Shown piece after piece: positions 4,921 to 13,132 of a DNA stretch of 18,651 nt. Location: NCBI RefSeq assembly GCF_049319665.1, contig NZ_JBMOUD010000030.1, positions 1 to 18,651 on the forward strand, read 5' to 3'. The position numbers were made by a program, and so were the translations under genes. The notes under the pieces are model-generated. The model saw only the letters and a program-made list of their open reading frames with translations. It ran no database searches and was not told the origin of the DNA. The DNA is from JBMOUD01 sp049319665. Lineage in GTDB: Bacteria; Pseudomonadota; Gammaproteobacteria; Enterobacterales; Enterobacteriaceae. The stretch's first letter is position 1; each line of letters starts with the position of its first letter.

Positions 4921-5439
4921 ATGACCAAACCAGATTGGGAGGCCATCGAATCGGCATACCGAGCTGGTTCCTTGTCCATTCGAGCTATTGCAGAAAAGCA
5001 TGGTGTAAGTGACACCGCAATCCGCAAGAGAGCAACGCTTCATAACTGGCAGCGTGACCTTACCGAAAAGGTAAAGACAGCCACCAAGCTAAAGCTTGTT
5101 CGCACAGAGGTTCGCAATAGTGGTTCGCAGGAAGGTTCGCGAACCGATGAAGAGATTATCGACGAAGCCTCTGATGAAACTGCGCAGCTGGTATTAAGCC
5201 ACCGCGACGGATTGAGGGGCTGGCGAGAGATTACGAATAAGCTCCGAGAGTTCGTTGAAGACACGGACATTACTACAGAGAACCACGCCTCAATGGCTCG
5301 CACTATCGCCGCTGGCGTCGATGCTCAAATCAAAGTGATTACCGCAGAGCGAAAAGCCTACAACCTCGATACCGAGGAAGGCAATAAGTCAGTCGATGGC
5401 ATCTCTGACCTAATGGATTCATTGTCTCAGGGGGCGTAA
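4921..5439 (+). CDS. Terminase small subunit
   Basis: A 172-residue protein with an N-terminal DNA-binding region: DWEAIESAYRAGSLSIRAIA then EKHGVSDTAIRKRATLHNW form a helix-turn-helix at about residues 5-42, as in phage small terminases that recognise the packaging site. The middle and C-terminus are helical and charged, suited to oligomer formation and contact with the large subunit. ATG 4921 follows AAAGGG by about 6 bases; the frame is open further upstream only through the tandem repeat, so an earlier start is unlikely. The stop overlaps the large terminase start (TAATG at 5437-5441). It appears intact, unlike the two remnants upstream, so it is presumably the working small subunit. Confidence 0.82.
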   Translation: MTKPDWEAIESAYRAGSLSIRAIAEKHGVSDTAIRKRATLHNWQRDLTEKVKTATKLKLVRTEVRNSGSQEGSRTDEEIIDEASDETAQLVLSHRDGLRGWREITNKLREFVEDTDITTENHASMARTIAAGVDAQIKVITAERKAYNLDTEEGNKSVDGISDLMDSLSQGA

Positions 5440-6917
5440 TGAAACCTGAGCACCTCAAGCTGCTGGCTAATAAAGACTGGCGGCTGAACAATCTGTATTG
5501 GATCACCGACAAAGAAGGCAAGCCTGTTCGCTTCAAGATGACACCTGAGCAGCGCGAATACTTCGAGGGAATCCACACCCGAAACATCATTCTTAAGGCT
5601 CGACAGCTAGGTTTCACAACCGAGGTTTGCATCATTCAGTTGGACGCTGCTCTGTTCGAGTCTGCTAAGTGCGCTTTGATTGCCCACACGCTTAACGATG
5701 CAAGGCGACTATTCCGAGAAAAGGTAAAGTATGCCTATGACCGGCTTCCTGTAGAAATAAGAGCTGCTAACCCTGCGAGCAATGACTCAGCTGGAGAGCT
5801 AGTTTTCAAGAAGGGCGGATCACTGTACGTCAGCACCTCATTTCGTGGCGGCACGTTGCGTTACCTGCACGTTTCCGAGTTCGGCAAGATATGCGCTAAG
5901 TATCCAGATAAAGCGCGTGAGATTGTTACTGGTGCGTTTGAGGCGGTATCTACGGATTGCTTCACTACCATCGAGAGTACGGCAGAAGGCCGGGCGGGTT
6001 ACTTCTTCGATTACTGCCAGACGGCTGAGAAAGCGAAACTCCAAGGTAAGCAGCTCTCTAACCTCGATTGGAAGTTCTTCTTCTTCACTTGGTGGAGAAA
6101 CCCGCAGTACGCAATTGACCCGGTAGAGCCTCTTCCAGAGCGCCTGGTTGATTACTTCGCCGAGATGGAAGCCAAGCATGGCGTAACTCTCAACGAGCGC
6201 CAGAAAGCATGGTATTACGCCAAAGAGAAGACCCTTGGCGATGATATGAAGCGGGAATATCCAACTATCCCCGCAGAGGCATTCCAGCAGTCTGTCGAGG
6301 GCGCTTACTACGCTAAACAGTTCCGCTGGCTCTACACCAATAAACGCATTGGCACCCTGCCTGATAACTCGCATCAGTTGGTTCACACATTCTGGGATAT
6401 CGGCGTGAGTGATTCAACGGCTATCTGGTTCGTGCGAGAAATTGGCGAAGAGTTCCACATCATCGACTACTACGAAAACTCAGGCGAGGGATTAAGGCAC
6501 TACATGAAGGTGCTAAAAGACCGGGGCTATGAGTACGGAGAACACTGGGGCCCGCATGACATTGAGAACCGCGAGTTTGGTTCTGATGCGAAATCACGCC
6601 GCGAACTTGCAGCAGAAGGCTACGAAATTGACGGAAAGATTTACTCGTTGAATTTCTATGTAGTGCCTAAAGCTAACGTGGATACTGGCATTGAGTCCGT
6701 GCGTGAAATACTTCTCAGATGCGTATTCGATCAGTCTAAGTGCGAGGAAGGGATATCGCACTTAGAGGGATACCGAAAAGAGTGGGATGACAAGCGCGGG
6801 TGTTGGAAAGATAAGCCACTTCATGATCATACATCGCACGGATCTGATGGATTCAGATATTTCGCCATAGCTAAATCAGGCAAGAAGGCCGCAACCGATC
6901 TAACTTTCACATGGTAA
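5439..6917 (+). CDS. Terminase large subunit (packaging ATPase and nuclease)
   Basis: A 492-residue packaging motor protein. The N-terminal ATPase has a deviant Walker A at about residue 53 (LKARQLGFTTEV) and a Walker B-type segment LHVSEFGK at about 144-151 (the Glu being the likely catalytic base), followed by the coupling motif TIESTAEGRAG. The C-terminal nuclease of RNase H fold is marked by FWDIGVSDSTAIWF (Asp), GPHDIENREFGSD and the C-terminal HTSHGSDGFRYFAIA, supplying the metal-binding acids. It moves DNA into the prohead and cuts the concatemer. Length is normal for the family. It overlaps the small terminase gene and is 4 bases from the portal gene. Confidence 0.95.
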   Translation: MKPEHLKLLANKDWRLNNLYWITDKEGKPVRFKMTPEQREYFEGIHTRNIILKARQLGFTTEVCIIQLDAALFESAKCALIAHTLNDARRLFREKVKYAYDRLPVEIRAANPASNDSAGELVFKKGGSLYVSTSFRGGTLRYLHVSEFGKICAKYPDKAREIVTGAFEAVSTDCFTTIESTAEGRAGYFFDYCQTAEKAKLQGKQLSNLDWKFFFFTWWRNPQYAIDPVEPLPERLVDYFAEMEAKHGVTLNERQKAWYYAKEKTLGDDMKREYPTIPAEAFQQSVEGAYYAKQFRWLYTNKRIGTLPDNSHQLVHTFWDIGVSDSTAIWFVREIGEEFHIIDYYENSGEGLRHYMKVLKDRGYEYGEHWGPHDIENREFGSDAKSRRELAAEGYEIDGKIYSLNFYVVPKANVDTGIESVREILLRCVFDQSKCEEGISHLEGYRKEWDDKRGCWKDKPLHDHTSHGSDGFRYFAIAKSGKKAATDLTFTW

Positions 6918-6921
6918 TCAC

Positions 6922-8349
6922 ATGGCAGACCAAAACATTGACTATCGCCACCCGGCATACACTGAGTTCTTGCCCGAGTGGGTGATGATTGGTGACTGTG
7001 TTGATGGTGAGCGAAAGATTAAGCAAAAAAAAGGCATATACCTACCAAACCCTAGTCCTGACCCGCTAAAGGATGACCCGGACGGTAAGCGATACACGGA
7101 TTATTTGAATCGCGCTGCATTTATCAATGCGACCGGCAGGACGCTAATTAGCCTGGTGGGAATTGCGTTTAGTAAAGCGCCAAAGATTGAGCTTGATGGT
7201 GAAATTGAAGAGCTATCTTCTGACGCTGATGGGGAAGGCCAGCCGTTAACTCAGTTGATAAGGGATGCGCTTAGCCAAACATTGCAGCGCGGCAGGGCTG
7301 GATTGCTAACTGATTACACCTCATCCGGCATTCAGACAGAGGCCAGTAAAGGACGCCCCGTCCTTCGCCTATTCACTGCCAAGCAGATAATTAACTGGCG
7401 AGTCACAAAGGGTAAAACATCGCTAATAGTCATTCATTATGTCGAGCCAAGAGATGACCCGGAAAGCTTTGAGATTACGTTAAATAATTTCTGGATTGAG
7501 CTGAGGCTGATTGATGGCAAGGCATATTCTCGCCTTTGGACTGATTCGGGTGGCGATGGAATTTCATTTGGTCTGATGCGAGAGCTAGCGGACTCAGCGG
7601 GCATGCCGCTTCGTGAATTACCATGGGCTTGGATTGGTTCAGCTAACAATGATCACACGCCAGACGCACCACCACTTGCTGATATCGCATATACGAACAT
7701 CAAGCATTATCAAGCCGAGGCTGATATAGCCGAGTCTGCGCACACGGTAGGACAGCCAATGGTTGCGGTTACAGGATTAGACCAGCAATGGGCGAAAGAT
7801 TTTCTCCCCAACGGCTTCATCGTTGGATCTCGTAGTGGTTTATCCTTGCCAAAAGGTGCAGACCTCAAATTTGCACAGCCGGAAGATAGGAACCTGGTGG
7901 TGACGGTTGCCGAGCGCCGAGAAAAGCAACTCGCAATGCTTGGGGCTAAACTCGTAGAGAGAAATACCTCTGCCAGAACGGCAACACAGGCCGGGGATGA
8001 GGCACAAACTGATAACTCAATCCTTTCGCTTTGTGCCGGGAACGTAGAGCAAGCGATCAATAGGGCGCTAAAGTTTGCATCTGACTTTGCAGGCGGCGGC
8101 GCGGGCAGTGTCGAGCTTAATAAGCAATACGACATAGCAAGTCTTGATTCCCCAGCCATCACTGCATTAATGGGTGCCGTACAGTCTGGCAACATGCGTA
8201 AGATCGATTTCATTCGATATCAGCAACGCATTGGCCTTGTTCCTGCTGCAGATAAGCCAGAAGACATTCTGGACGAATTGGATATGCAACAGCCAGGCGG
8301 ATTAAACGCCGCAATAATGAGCGTTCAGCAAAGTCGAATGCAGGAGTGA
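6922..8349 (+). CDS. Portal protein (DUF4055 family)
   Basis: A 475-residue protein starting MADQNIDYRHPAYTEFLPEW, with the block YLNRAAFINATGRTLISLVG (about residues 55-75) characteristic of DUF4055 proteins, which stand in the portal position of many siphovirus prophages. The region QTLQRGRAGLLTDY and the later QAEADIAESAHTVGQPM also fit. The portal is the dodecameric ring at the head vertex through which DNA enters and leaves. Position directly after the large terminase and before the Mu F-like protein agrees. No defect seen. Confidence 0.85.
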   Translation: MADQNIDYRHPAYTEFLPEWVMIGDCVDGERKIKQKKGIYLPNPSPDPLKDDPDGKRYTDYLNRAAFINATGRTLISLVGIAFSKAPKIELDGEIEELSSDADGEGQPLTQLIRDALSQTLQRGRAGLLTDYTSSGIQTEASKGRPVLRLFTAKQIINWRVTKGKTSLIVIHYVEPRDDPESFEITLNNFWIELRLIDGKAYSRLWTDSGGDGISFGLMRELADSAGMPLRELPWAWIGSANNDHTPDAPPLADIAYTNIKHYQAEADIAESAHTVGQPMVAVTGLDQQWAKDFLPNGFIVGSRSGLSLPKGADLKFAQPEDRNLVVTVAERREKQLAMLGAKLVERNTSARTATQAGDEAQTDNSILSLCAGNVEQAINRALKFASDFAGGGAGSVELNKQYDIASLDSPAITALMGAVQSGNMRKIDFIRYQQRIGLVPAADKPEDILDELDMQQPGGLNAAIMSVQQSRMQE

Positions 8350-8355
8350 TAATCC

Positions 8356-9411
8356 GTGGCGGACTCTATTTTTGATAATGCTGTCATGGTTCAGTCCATG
8401 CTCGAAAGGTTAAAGGCGGGCCAGTCTGCCGAAAGTAGGGAAATAGGTATAGAGATTCGCCGGGCGGTTGCTGCCGCTTTGGCTGATTTCTCGGGCCCCA
8501 TCACATCAAAAAGCCGAGCTGATGCCATTGCAAGGGCATTGAAAAGAGAGTTAAAGCCGGTGCTTGATAAGCATGTGGCTCTTTTAATGGATTCAGCTGA
8601 AAGGGCGTCTCTACAGCTTGCGGAGCTTGAATACATGAGCTTTGTCCAAGTTTTTGGCGACGACATTGTCAAAAAGGCAGGCTATGACTCACTCATGAAG
8701 TCACTGCGCAACAATCCGATGTCGTTAAAAAACTGGAATGGCCCGCTATACCTGCCGGATTTCATTGATGCATGGGGTGTAATGGCTGCCACTCAAGCAA
8801 CTAATGAAGTTGCCAGGGTATTTGCTAGTAATGGCACCGTTAGCGATCTGCAAGAGTCAATCAACGGCAGTGCGTCTAATTATGGCGCTGGTGCCCTTAT
8901 CGGTAAGATGGTGCTCGACTATGACGCGATAGCTAAAACATCGTTACAGCATGCGCATAGCATGTCTGCTGTTGAGTTTTACATGGAAAACCAAGATATC
9001 GTTGACGAGGAAGAGTTCGCGGCGATATTAGACAACAAAACATCAATGCTTTGCCGATCTCTGGATGGTACCACTTACCCTGTCGGAAAGGGGCCAAGGC
9101 CACCGCTGCATATCCGCTGCCGTTCTAGAATGCTACCGGTGATAAATAAACGCTTCCGCGCAATGATGAAACAAGATGCTCCGGGTGATTCAGTCTATGG
9201 TGAGGAAACCTATTACCAGTGGCTTGATCGACAATCAGCAAAGCGTCAGGACATCATTCTTGGGCCAACTCGAGGGAAGTTGTTCCGTGATGGCGGACTA
9301 ACGCCTGAGCAGTTCGCTAAGTTGCAACTTCATAAAAACTTTAAGCCGATGACTCTCGATGACATGAAGAAGGCCGCGCCAGATGCATTTGAGCGAGCAG
9401 GGTTGAAATAA
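8356..9411 (+). CDS. Mu F-like minor head protein
   Basis: A 351-residue protein starting with GTG 8356 (GGAG about 9 bases upstream). The N-terminal two thirds are helical. The C-terminal signature at about residues 231-265, AAILDNKTSMLCRSLDG then PRPPLHIRCRSRMLPVI, is the Cys/His/Arg motif of the phage Mu F / SPP1 gp7 head-morphogenesis family (PF04233). These proteins bind the portal and stay in the mature head in a few copies, helping prohead assembly or DNA ejection. It directly follows the portal gene, the normal order. Confidence 0.87.
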   Translation: MADSIFDNAVMVQSMLERLKAGQSAESREIGIEIRRAVAAALADFSGPITSKSRADAIARALKRELKPVLDKHVALLMDSAERASLQLAELEYMSFVQVFGDDIVKKAGYDSLMKSLRNNPMSLKNWNGPLYLPDFIDAWGVMAATQATNEVARVFASNGTVSDLQESINGSASNYGAGALIGKMVLDYDAIAKTSLQHAHSMSAVEFYMENQDIVDEEEFAAILDNKTSMLCRSLDGTTYPVGKGPRPPLHIRCRSRMLPVINKRFRAMMKQDAPGDSVYGEETYYQWLDRQSAKRQDIILGPTRGKLFRDGGLTPEQFAKLQLHKNFKPMTLDDMKKAAPDAFERAGLK

Positions 9412-9454
9412 TTGTGTTACTTCTAGTGGGAATGGAGATAGCCATGGAGCCATT

Positions 9455-9712
9455 ATGAAGCAAGTAGACGCAGAAAACCTTCTGCATGAAATTATTCTGG
9501 ATTCATCTGACAGCTATACGGTGGATTTTGAAAGGCTTATACCTTTTATCAAAGAAAAATACGGTCTTGATAAATATCTTTCCCTGCAAGAGCACGGGAT
9601 TGCAAATCTATTAGAGCATGGTGTGGGGAAAGGATGGTATGAGCTCGGCTGCGATACAAGCCTGATTACAGGTGACAAAGGTATAGTGACGATAACCATC
9701 AAGTACCCATAA
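9455..9712 (+). CDS. Hypothetical 85-residue accessory protein in the head operon
   Basis: A small acidic soluble protein (MKQVDAENLLHEIILDSSD...) that breaks the usual minor-head to scaffold order. No family is recognised; no membrane segment or signal peptide. A four-codon ORF (ATG 9444, Met-Glu-Pro-Leu) ends in an ATGA overlapping the start of this gene and has its own GGAGAT, so translation may be coupled. A terminator follows at 9744-9768. Being AT-richer and ended by its own terminator, it has the look of a moron, though no promoter is evident in the 43 bases upstream. Such genes often act in the lysogen; here function is unknown. Confidence 0.65.
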   Translation: MKQVDAENLLHEIILDSSDSYTVDFERLIPFIKEKYGLDKYLSLQEHGIANLLEHGVGKGWYELGCDTSLITGDKGIVTITIKYP

Positions 9713-9743
9713 ATTATTGAACTATTAATAGTATTTAACTCTG

Positions 9744-9768
9744 ACCCCGCCATAGTGCGGGGTTTTTT
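9744..9768 (+). terminator. Rho-independent terminator inside the head operon
   Basis: ACCCCGC (9744-9750) pairs with GCGGGGT (9757-9763) around CATAGT, ending in TTTTTT (9763-9768). It lies between the small accessory gene and the scaffold gene, so late transcripts need antitermination, or partial read-through, to reach the capsid genes. Confidence 0.87.
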
Positions 9769-9812
9769 ATTGCCTGCGATCTGAGGTCGCAACATCTAAC
9801 CCGAGGTTATAG

Positions 9813-10514
9813 ATGACCATTAAATTTAAAGTCACCAAAGAAGAATTTGACGCGCTAACAGATGAGCAAAAAACGCTGTACTCAGAAAGTGGCGATGGAT
9901 ACCAACTGGCTATTGACGGCTTGCCAGATGTTAGCGGCCTGAGCAAAAAGGTTGATGAGCTGTTAGGCGAGAAGAAAGCCGAGCAAGAGAAGCGCCGGAC
10001 TGCAGAAGAGGCAGCAAAGAAAGCAGCAGAAGAACAGGCCCGTAAAAGTGGTGATATCGAGTCACTGGAGAAAAGCTGGCAAGAAAAGCTAACGGCCCGT
10101 GAAAACGAATTGCTATCGACAATTAGCGGGCATGAAAAGCGGCTTCAAACCCTCTTGGTAGATAACGTAGCTCAGTCTCTGGCAACAAAATTAGCTGGAG
10201 ATGGCGCGGAAATTATCACTCCACATATCAAAACGAGACTCATTGTTGAGGATGGGAAAACGAGGGTTATTGACGCGGAGGGCAAGCCATCGGCGGCAAC
10301 TCTTGAAGACCTAGAAAAAGAATTCCGTAACAACAAGCTTTTTGCGCCAGTTGTTATTGGTAGCAAGGCTTCCGGTACTGGTGGTATCGGCAGCCAGCCC
10401 TTCGCCAGCGGCGGCGGCAAAAAATGGAGTGACTACTCCGAAGCTGAACGTATCCAGCTATTCAGAGAAAATCCCGAGGAATTCAAACGCCTCCAAGCAA
10501 CTCAAAATCAATAA
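9813..10514 (+). CDS. Phage scaffolding protein
   Basis: A 233-residue acidic/basic helical protein. Residues about 45-110 form a long coiled coil rich in Glu, Lys, Ala and Arg (AEQEKRRTAEEAAKKAAEEQ, then SLEKSWQEKL). Residues 130-175 are a compact region; the C-terminus carries a Gly-rich linker (SGTGGIGSQPFASGGGKK) and a short helix WSDYSEAERIQLFRENPEEF. This layout and the place directly before the major capsid gene fit scaffolding proteins that shape the prohead and then leave it. The C-terminal helix would be the capsid-binding end by analogy with other scaffolds (inference). Confidence 0.82.
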   Translation: MTIKFKVTKEEFDALTDEQKTLYSESGDGYQLAIDGLPDVSGLSKKVDELLGEKKAEQEKRRTAEEAAKKAAEEQARKSGDIESLEKSWQEKLTARENELLSTISGHEKRLQTLLVDNVAQSLATKLAGDGAEIITPHIKTRLIVEDGKTRVIDAEGKPSAATLEDLEKEFRNNKLFAPVVIGSKASGTGGIGSQPFASGGGKKWSDYSEAERIQLFRENPEEFKRLQATQNQ

Positions 10515-10528
10515 AGAGGTAACGCCGC

Positions 10529-11533
10529 ATGGCATCTACACGTCTTACTGACATTTTTATCAGCGATTATTACCAAACCATCGCACCGGTAAACAGCCCG
10601 GAAAAAACCGCTGTTTATAATTCTGGCATTATCACTCGCCTTCCTGCACTTGATGAGATCGCTAAAAACGGACAGGGCACGGCAACAATTAGCTACTGGC
10701 AGGATTTGGACGCAGATGAGGCACCAAACGCATCTACCGATGACCCTGACCAAATTGGCGCGGTTGGCAAAGCAACCCAAGGAAGCATGACAGCTCGAAC
10801 CCTGTACCTTAACAAAGGTTATGGTGTTGCTGACTTGGCGTCAGAACTGGCAAATAGCGACCCAATGACTCAGATTCGTAACCGTTTCGGCACATACTGG
10901 ACTCGCCAGTGGCAACGCTACTTGATTGGCGCTTCTCGCGGCATCATTGCATCGAACATCGCCAACAACAACGGCGATATGGTTATCGAGCAAAGCGGTA
11001 GCATCAAGGCTCAAAACTTCATTGATGCAGCATATACAGCAGGCGATGCGGCTGATGGATTCTCGGCCTTGGGTGTTCATTCCGTTGTTATGAAGCAGAT
11101 GGCCGAGCAAGACCTAATCGAATACCTGCGAGATTCTACCGGGCAAATTATCCTCCGCACTTATCTTGGCAAGCCAATCTTTATGGATGACAGTCTGAAA
11201 GCGGCTGATGGGCGCTACCTGTCGGTGTTCTTCGGCTCTGGTGCGTTTGGTTACGGCATGGGTAGCCCGCACACTCCAGTTGAACTTCAGCGCAAGGCTG
11301 ATGGTGGTAATGGCGGTGGTGCCGAAGTGCTGTGGGAGCGAAACACTTACATTATTCAACCGGCCGGATTTAGCTGGAAGGGTGAGGGTGATCCGAGCAA
11401 AACACCAAGCTATACAAACATGGCTGATGCTGCTAACTGGTCTCGAGTGTTTGACCGCAAGCAAGTTCCTTTTGCGGCGGTACTTAGTGGCACTGCAACG
11501 CCTCCACCACAGGGAAAGGCAGCTAAAGAGTAA
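10529..11533 (+). CDS. Major capsid protein
   Basis: A 334-residue protein in the canonical place after scaffold, with a strong ribosome site (AGAGGT) before ATG 10529. Typical capsid features are the early TRLTDIFISDYYQTI, the KATQGSMTARTLYLNKGYGV segment, the block LASELANSDPMTQI with FGTYWTRQWQRYLI, and the later ALGVHSVVMKQMAEQDLIEY. These resemble HK97-fold coat proteins of the large family that pairs with DUF4055 portals. No N-terminal delta domain, so a separate scaffold is needed, as found upstream. The C-terminus ends in a Pro/Lys-rich tail (TATPPPQGKAAKE). Confidence 0.87.
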   Translation: MASTRLTDIFISDYYQTIAPVNSPEKTAVYNSGIITRLPALDEIAKNGQGTATISYWQDLDADEAPNASTDDPDQIGAVGKATQGSMTARTLYLNKGYGVADLASELANSDPMTQIRNRFGTYWTRQWQRYLIGASRGIIASNIANNNGDMVIEQSGSIKAQNFIDAAYTAGDAADGFSALGVHSVVMKQMAEQDLIEYLRDSTGQIILRTYLGKPIFMDDSLKAADGRYLSVFFGSGAFGYGMGSPHTPVELQRKADGGNGGGAEVLWERNTYIIQPAGFSWKGEGDPSKTPSYTNMADAANWSRVFDRKQVPFAAVLSGTATPPPQGKAAKE

Positions 11534-11542
11534 GGGGCGGTC

Positions 11543-11920
11543 ATGGCAATGCAGATAACGGCAGCGCAGGTTAAACAGCAGTTATCTGCGCTTGGCTATG
11601 AGGCTCCTGATTTCATCATTGACGCCTATCTGAGTAAGGTTAATTCGATTGATGCCTGTCTGGACGGGGCGGGCTATGACGATTGCGACCAGTTATTGAT
11701 AAAGGTTTATGCAGTCGTACTAATGCTTGCCTCGTCCGATGTTCGGAAAATTGCATCACAATCCTCGCCTTCTGGCGCATCCCGGTCATTTAAATATTTC
11801 GACGATGGCAGGGCTTCTCTGCGCTCTGCATTGTTGAAATTGGATGTGTCAGGTTGCACTGACTCTCTTCCAATAGATAGCGGTGGTGGTGTCGTCCAGT
11901 TCAAAGTTGTGAGAGGGTAG
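11543..11920 (+). CDS. Head-tail connector (adaptor-type) protein
   Basis: A 125-residue protein directly after the major capsid gene, the usual place for the head completion/adaptor protein that docks below the portal. It opens with the helical block MAMQITAAQVKQQLSALGYE and has a second helix about residues 45-65 (CDQLLIKVYAVVLMLASS), consistent with the helical bundle of adaptor proteins. GGGG lies about 6 bases before ATG 11543. Assignment is from position, size and helix pattern; the exact Pfam family is not recognised. Confidence 0.65.
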   Translation: MAMQITAAQVKQQLSALGYEAPDFIIDAYLSKVNSIDACLDGAGYDDCDQLLIKVYAVVLMLASSDVRKIASQSSPSGASRSFKYFDDGRASLRSALLKLDVSGCTDSLPIDSGGGVVQFKVVRG

Positions 11921-11922
11921 GA

Positions 11923-12021
11923 ATGGCAGAAGAAAACGAGCAGAAGGAAGAAAATCCAGATTGCGAGACATGTCCAAAATGCCCAGGCTGCCCAGATCAG
12001 TATGAGGAATACCTATCATGA
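11923..12021 (+). CDS. 32-residue cysteine-rich miniprotein with CxxCxxCxxC
   Basis: A very short ORF between the connector and the next head-tail gene. The upstream gene's stop is 2 bases before its ATG (11923), and its own TGA overlaps the next ATG (ATGA at 12018-12021), so it is locked into the operon. GAGAGGG lies about 9 bases upstream. The product has an acidic N-terminus (MAEENEQKEENPD) followed by four cysteines spaced CETCPKCPGC (Cys14, 17, 20, 23) and an acidic tail (DQYEEYLS). The regular CxxC spacing is what metal or Fe-S sites use. No known family is recalled. Tight coupling argues it is translated. Confidence 0.65.
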   Translation: MAEENEQKEENPDCETCPKCPGCPDQYEEYLS

Positions 12022-12365
12022 GTGCAACTGCAAATTGGTCGTATAGCGGAGTTGCCACTTTCTGGAAGCAACAAGGGATTGGAGAGAACGGCGACCCGCT
12101 AGGTTATGCGGCACCGGTTCAAATCCTCTGCGACTACGGCGGTGATACTACTGCACGACTTGGTTCGATTGGTGTGGAAATCAACATCAAGAACACTTTC
12201 TGGACTGAGTTCGCTGATGCCGAGAAGGGTGATTACATCCTAATTGGCCCATCGGATAACCCTGACCCCGTCGAGGCTGGCGCTGACGAGGTAATGCACG
12301 TCATTCGATACGCTGACACATTCGACCGCATTGCAGACGACTACGCGATAATTACAGGGGTTTAG
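12018..12365 (+). CDS. Head-closure / head-tail joining protein
   Basis: A 115-residue beta-rich protein coupled to the cysteine miniprotein by ATGA. Its segments (WSYSGVATFWKQQGIGENGD, then QILCDYGGD, IKNTFWTEFADAEKGDYI) and the closing DTFDRIADDYAIITGV look like a small beta-barrel. The gene occupies the second place after capsid (adaptor, closure, completion, terminator), the usual order in siphoviruses, so a stopper/head-closure role is likely. The product plugs the DNA-filled head. Assignment is by order and size; the exact family is not identified. Confidence 0.62.
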   Translation: MSATANWSYSGVATFWKQQGIGENGDPLGYAAPVQILCDYGGDTTARLGSIGVEINIKNTFWTEFADAEKGDYILIGPSDNPDPVEAGADEVMHVIRYADTFDRIADDYAIITGV

Positions 12366-12366
12366 C

Positions 12367-12735
12367 ATGGGAGTGAAAGCAAGAGGCATTCGACAGGCTC
12401 AAGCAAAGCTAAATAGTATTGTTGGCGATATCGTCGGACGCAAAGCAATGCGAGCCATTCACTCTGTATTGCTAATCGGCGGATCGCAAGCGGCAATTTA
12501 CACACCAATAGACACATCAACTCTTATTAATTCGCAGTTTCGAGATGTTTCAGTAAATGGCACAAGAATAACCGGGCGTGTTGGTTATTCTGCTAATTAT
12601 GCTGTGTTCGTTCACGACCCGGCTGTTAAGCAGAATTTCCGCAGGCCAACAGCTCAGAAAGAGTTCTTAACTAAGGGATTTGAGGATACAAGCGAGCAGC
12701 GAGATGCGGTTATTAAGAAGGAGATGCAGTTATGA
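12367..12735 (+). CDS. HK97 gp10-like tail completion protein
   Basis: A 122-residue basic protein. The pattern fits the HK97 gp10 family: a long N-terminal helix, a region TPIDTSTLINSQFRDV, a glycine turn (VNGTRITGRVGYSANYAVFV), then His-Asp-Pro and an Arg/Lys-rich C-terminal helix. GYSANYAVFVHDP is close to the family's usual Y-A-x-x-V-x-x-G motif. These proteins form the top ring of the tail that joins it to the head. It starts one base after the previous stop and ends in a 4-base overlap with the next gene. Confidence 0.78.
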   Translation: MGVKARGIRQAQAKLNSIVGDIVGRKAMRAIHSVLLIGGSQAAIYTPIDTSTLINSQFRDVSVNGTRITGRVGYSANYAVFVHDPAVKQNFRRPTAQKEFLTKGFEDTSEQRDAVIKKEMQL

Positions 12736-13115
12736 CGCCAGCTATGTATCTCCGAGTTCGAGACTTGATGATCAGTTCCGGGCTAACGGCCGGTTTTATT
12801 GTTCAGCGCCTGCTGTGGACTGATACAGGAAAGCTAACAGATGGGTTCATTGTGTTCAGGCCGTCTGGCGGCTCTGCTATACGAAATGACTTGGGATCTG
12901 ATTATTACGTCACTGTTGATGTGATCGGCGCCAAGGGTGACAACACGGCCGCAGAAGATGCCGCGCAGCGGATTATCGACTTTATCCAATCAAATCCAAT
13001 ACCTAACGACTGCATAGGCCACATCGAAAACATGGGTGGCATTCCCGCCCCCGTCCTAACAACTGAGGGCCGATTGGTCTTTAGACTTCAATTCGCTTGC
13101 CTGTACGGCGAGTAA
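12732..13115 (+). CDS. Tail terminator-type protein
   Basis: A 127-residue protein starting in an ATGA overlap. It has an N-terminal helix (MYLRVRDLMISSGL), a middle part with VTVDVIGAKGDNTAAEDAAQ and a second helix RIIDFIQSN, then a beta-hairpin ending in RLVFRLQFACLYGE. This alpha/beta plan, length and place between tail completion and tail tube genes match tail terminators (lambda gpU / HK97 gp-like), which cap the tail tube and fix its length. Family is inferred from position and predicted fold. Confidence 0.65.
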   Translation: MTPAMYLRVRDLMISSGLTAGFIVQRLLWTDTGKLTDGFIVFRPSGGSAIRNDLGSDYYVTVDVIGAKGDNTAAEDAAQRIIDFIQSNPIPNDCIGHIENMGGIPAPVLTTEGRLVFRLQFACLYGE

Positions 13116-13132
13116 AACAAAGAGGTATTAAC

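Noticed and set aside
5838..6386. 182-codon minus-strand ORF inside the large terminase gene
   Set aside because: It is antisense to a clear terminase with intact Walker and nuclease motifs; its translation is rich in Arg, Leu and Ser with no motif, as expected for a shadow frame.
7710..8213. 167-codon minus-strand ORF inside the portal gene
   Set aside because: Antisense to a conserved portal gene; Ser/Ala/Arg-rich composition and no ribosome site make it a shadow frame.
9721..9732. Perfect palindrome ACTATTAATAGT after the small head-operon gene
   Set aside because: It is AT-rich and only 12 bases, with no promoter around it; probably chance or part of the 3' end before the terminator.
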